Assembly: GCA_034433795.1 (NCBI GenBank)
Contig: DAOUAE010000087.1
Span: 1-64,000, forward strand
Direction: 5' to 3'
From: DAOUAE01 sp034433795
GTDB taxonomy: Bacteria > Chloroflexota > UBA6077 > FW602-bin22 > DAOUAE01
Length of the DNA stretch: 64,000 nt
A model generated the notes under the pieces. That model saw only the letters and a list, made by a program, of their open reading frames with translations. It had not been told where the DNA came from and searched no databases. The translations under genes were made by a program, and so were the position numbers. Of this stretch, positions 62,118 through 64,000 are shown in pieces (positions within the stretch are counted from its first letter, which is position 1; each line of letters starts with the position of its first letter).

Positions 62118-62527
62118 GCGCAGTTGGGCCGGATCCGTCTTACCGGGTAGAGTCGGGAAGAGGTCGCTTGCCGGGATGAACCGGCTCGCCTGCCACAGGC
62201 TGTCCCGCCGCCAGGGAATCGTCAGGGTCTGCGCGCCGGTCGGTGGGTCCCGGCGAAGTCTCACCGATTGGCGCTGTCGCCATCGCCGGGGATGAGGTCT
62301 CCGTGGGGCCGGAGCGGCGCCGTGTCTGGCGGGGCGGGCTTTCGGCCGTGCGGATGCTCCCGCTGGCCCGGGTAGCACGGCCGCGCAGCCGGGTGAACGC
62401 CTCCCGGGAGATGGACCACCACCGTGCCCTGGGGGAGACGGCAAGATGGTGACGCGGACACGCCGATGGCAAAAGGCGGGGATCGTTCGTGGCAAACGAT
62501 CCCCGCCTGGCGGTCTGTTCCCGGCGC
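62118..62527. other. 410-bp region between vapC and dnaK
   Basis: No gene is supported. It holds the dnaK terminator (62471-62507). A stretch at 62349-62381 resembles one at 51575-51607 (29 of 33 bases alike). Confidence 0.45.
62471..62507 (-). terminator. Intrinsic terminator of dnaK
   Basis: A perfect 13-bp stem (GGCGGGGATCGTT with its complement, 7-base loop) followed on the minus strand by TTTT (62474-62471). It lies 21 bases past the dnaK stop. Confidence 0.88.
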
Positions 62528-64000
62528 TCAGACCTCGCGGAACTCGCCCTCGACCGTGCCCCCGTCGGACGGCGGCTGGCCGCCGGAGGGTCCGCCGCCG
62601 GTCGGCTGGCCGGTGGCGGCGTAGAGGGCCTGGCCGATGCGCAGCATCGCCTGCTCGAGGTCGCGCATCGCCGAGCGGATCTGGCTGATGTCGCTGCCCT
62701 CCAGCGCCCGCCGCAGCGCCGCCACCCGCTCCTCGACCTGGGACCGGATGTCGGCCGGGACGCGGTCGCCGTGCTCGCGCAGGGTCTTCTCGGCGTTGTA
62801 GGCCAGGGTGTCGGCCTGGTTGCGCAGCTCGATCTCCTCGCGCCGGCGCCGGTCCTGCTCGGCGTACTGCTCGGCCTCGCGGATCATCCGCTCGACCTCC
62901 TCCTTGCTCAGACCGGACGACGGCTGGATGACCATCTTCTGCTCCCGGCCGGTGGCCCGGTCGCGCGCCCGCACCGACAGGATGCCGTTGGCGTCGATCT
63001 CGAAGGTCACCTCGATCTGCGGCACGCCGCGCGGGGCCGGCGGGATGCCGTCCAGGATGAACCGGCCCAGGCTCTTGTTGTCCTTGGCCAGCGGCCGCTC
63101 GCCCTGGACCACGTGGATCTCCACCTGCGTCTGGTTGTCGGCGGCGGTGGTGAAGATCTCGCTCTTGGAGGTCGGGATCGTGGTGTTGCGCGGGATGAGG
63201 ACCGTCGTCACCCCGCCCAGCGTCTCGACGCCCAGCGAGAGCGGCGTCACGTCCAGGAGCAGCACGTCCTTGACCTCGCCGGCCAGGACACCCGCCTGGA
63301 TGGCCGCGCCCACCGCCACCACCTCGTCGGGGTTGACGCCCCGGTGCGGCTCCTTGCCGAAGATCTGGCGGACCTTCTCGATGATGGCCGGCATGCGGGT
63401 CTGCCCACCGACCAGCACCACCTCGTCCACGTCCTGCGGCCGCAGGCGGGCGTCCTCCAGGGCCCGCATCACCGGCTCGACCGTCCGCTCGATGAGGTCG
63501 GCGGTCAGCTGCTCCAGCTTGCTGCGGGTCAGCGTCATCACCAGGTGCTTGGGCCCGCTGGCGTCGGCGGTGATGAACGGCAGGTTGATCTCGGTCTGCA
63601 GGACCGAGGAGAGCTCGATCTTGGCCTTCTCGGCCGCCTCCTTCAGCCGCTGCAGGGCCATGCGGTCCTGGCGCAGGTCGATGCCGTGCTCTTTCTTGAA
63701 CTCGTCGCAGATCCAGTCGATGATCCGCTGGTCGAAGTCGTCGCCGCCCAGGAACGTGTCGCCGTTGGTGGCCACGACCTCGAAGACGCCCTCGCCCACC
63801 CGCAGGATCGAGATGTCGAAGGTGCCGCCGCCCAGGTCGTAGACGGCGATCACCTCATCCTTGGGCTTCTTGTCGAGGCCGTAGGCCAGGGCCGCCGCCG
63901 TCGGCTCGTTGATGATGCGCAGCACCTCCAGCCCGGCGATGCGGCCGGCATCCTTGGTCGCCTGGCGCTGGGCGTCGTTGAAGTAGGCCGGCACGGTGAT
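62528..64000 (-). CDS. dnaK: Molecular chaperone DnaK, N-terminus beyond the window
   Basis: The Hsp70 chaperone, missing its first ~135 residues off the right edge. It has VPAYFNDAQRQATKDAG, INEPTAAALAYGLD, DLGGGTFDISIL and GGQTRMP of the ATPase domain, then LLDVTPLSLGVETLGG linker and substrate-binding domain and a C-terminal helical lid with a Gly/Pro-rich tail ending PSDGGTVEGEFREV. It works with ClpB on aggregated proteins. No dnaJ or grpE lies downstream within the window. Confidence 0.97.
   Translation of the reverse strand: MTVPAYFNDAQRQATKDAGRIAGLEVLRIINEPTAAALAYGLDKKPKDEVIAVYDLGGGTFDISILRVGEGVFEVVATNGDTFLGGDDFDQRIIDWICDEFKKEHGIDLRQDRMALQRLKEAAEKAKIELSSVLQTEINLPFITADASGPKHLVMTLTRSKLEQLTADLIERTVEPVMRALEDARLRPQDVDEVVLVGGQTRMPAIIEKVRQIFGKEPHRGVNPDEVVAVGAAIQAGVLAGEVKDVLLLDVTPLSLGVETLGGVTTVLIPRNTTIPTSKSEIFTTAADNQTQVEIHVVQGERPLAKDNKSLGRFILDGIPPAPRGVPQIEVTFEIDANGILSVRARDRATGREQKMVIQPSSGLSKEEVERMIREAEQYAEQDRRRREEIELRNQADTLAYNAEKTLREHGDRVPADIRSQVEERVAALRRALEGSDISQIRSAMRDLEQAMLRIGQALYAATGQPTGGGPSGGQPPSDGGTVEGEFREV

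Overview
The window is 64 kb of very GC-rich bacterial chromosome, roughly 70% G+C by eye. Genes are dense, often overlap by 1-17 bases, and use GTG starts freely and TTG starts occasionally. There is no rRNA, tRNA, CRISPR array or recognisable insertion sequence. The mix of genes (PAC2-family protein, CtaG, TGS-domain GTPase, YfhO and ScyD/ScyE-type proteins, KGG-repeat stress protein, a ydaO-type c-di-AMP riboswitch, SelA, FabL-like reductase) fits a thermotolerant Chloroflexota-like lineage or a deep, GC-rich Firmicute. I cannot decide between them from sequence alone.

Left part, 1-16 kb: the tail of a histidine kinase, clpB, a zinc-ribbon gene, an SDR/PAC2 pair, a membrane cytochrome b tail-to-tail with a Tat-exported SuoX-type molybdenum enzyme, an M32 carboxypeptidase, CtaG, a HEPN/MNT toxin-antitoxin pair, a DRG-like GTPase, a PAS-GAF-PAS histidine kinase, and a membrane protein with an internally repeated W-H-SPPH motif. 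Then comes an overlapping group made of a DUF433 antitoxin-like ORF, a CxxC heavy-metal-binding protein and a methyltransferase.

Middle part, 16-48 kb: sugar/nucleotide metabolism (Gfo/Idh/MocA oxidoreductase, epimerase), a decaying DUF2269 locus beside a TetR regulator, selA, a P-type ATPase fragment and aspS. A KGG stress-protein gene follows, driven by a consensus promoter, a c-di-AMP riboswitch and a terminator. Next are assorted dehydrogenases, an orphan PD-(D/E)XK nuclease, a FabL-like reductase, an alpha/beta hydrolase and a GAF histidine kinase. The thiosulfate-type sulfur cluster (TsuA-like transporter, TusA-like protein, two-domain rhodanese) follows, then D-cysteine desulfhydrase-like and GMC genes, large YfhO and GT39-like membrane proteins, and a polyamine pair (decarboxylase plus SpeE).

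Right part, 48-58 kb, is an accessory region with long gene-poor stretches and at least one decayed gene. It holds a small membrane protein, a divergent Lgt-like protein and a TlpA thioredoxin in one orientation, an SbtA-like bicarbonate transporter, a winged-helix regulator, a degenerate CcdA/DsbD-like pseudogene, a BlaI/BlaR1-type pair, a two-domain multicopper oxidase and a YtkA-like lipoprotein. Two nearly identical inverted repeats (CCTACTA-N8-TAGTAGG type) lie over the -10 elements of two promoters, one facing the multicopper oxidase genes and one facing the TlpA/Lgt genes. This suggests one BlaI-controlled regulon for envelope copper and thiol chemistry.

The end, 58-64 kb, has a GT9 glycosyltransferase, a zinc-ribbon protein, an MFS transporter, a VapBC pair, and dnaK running off the right edge.
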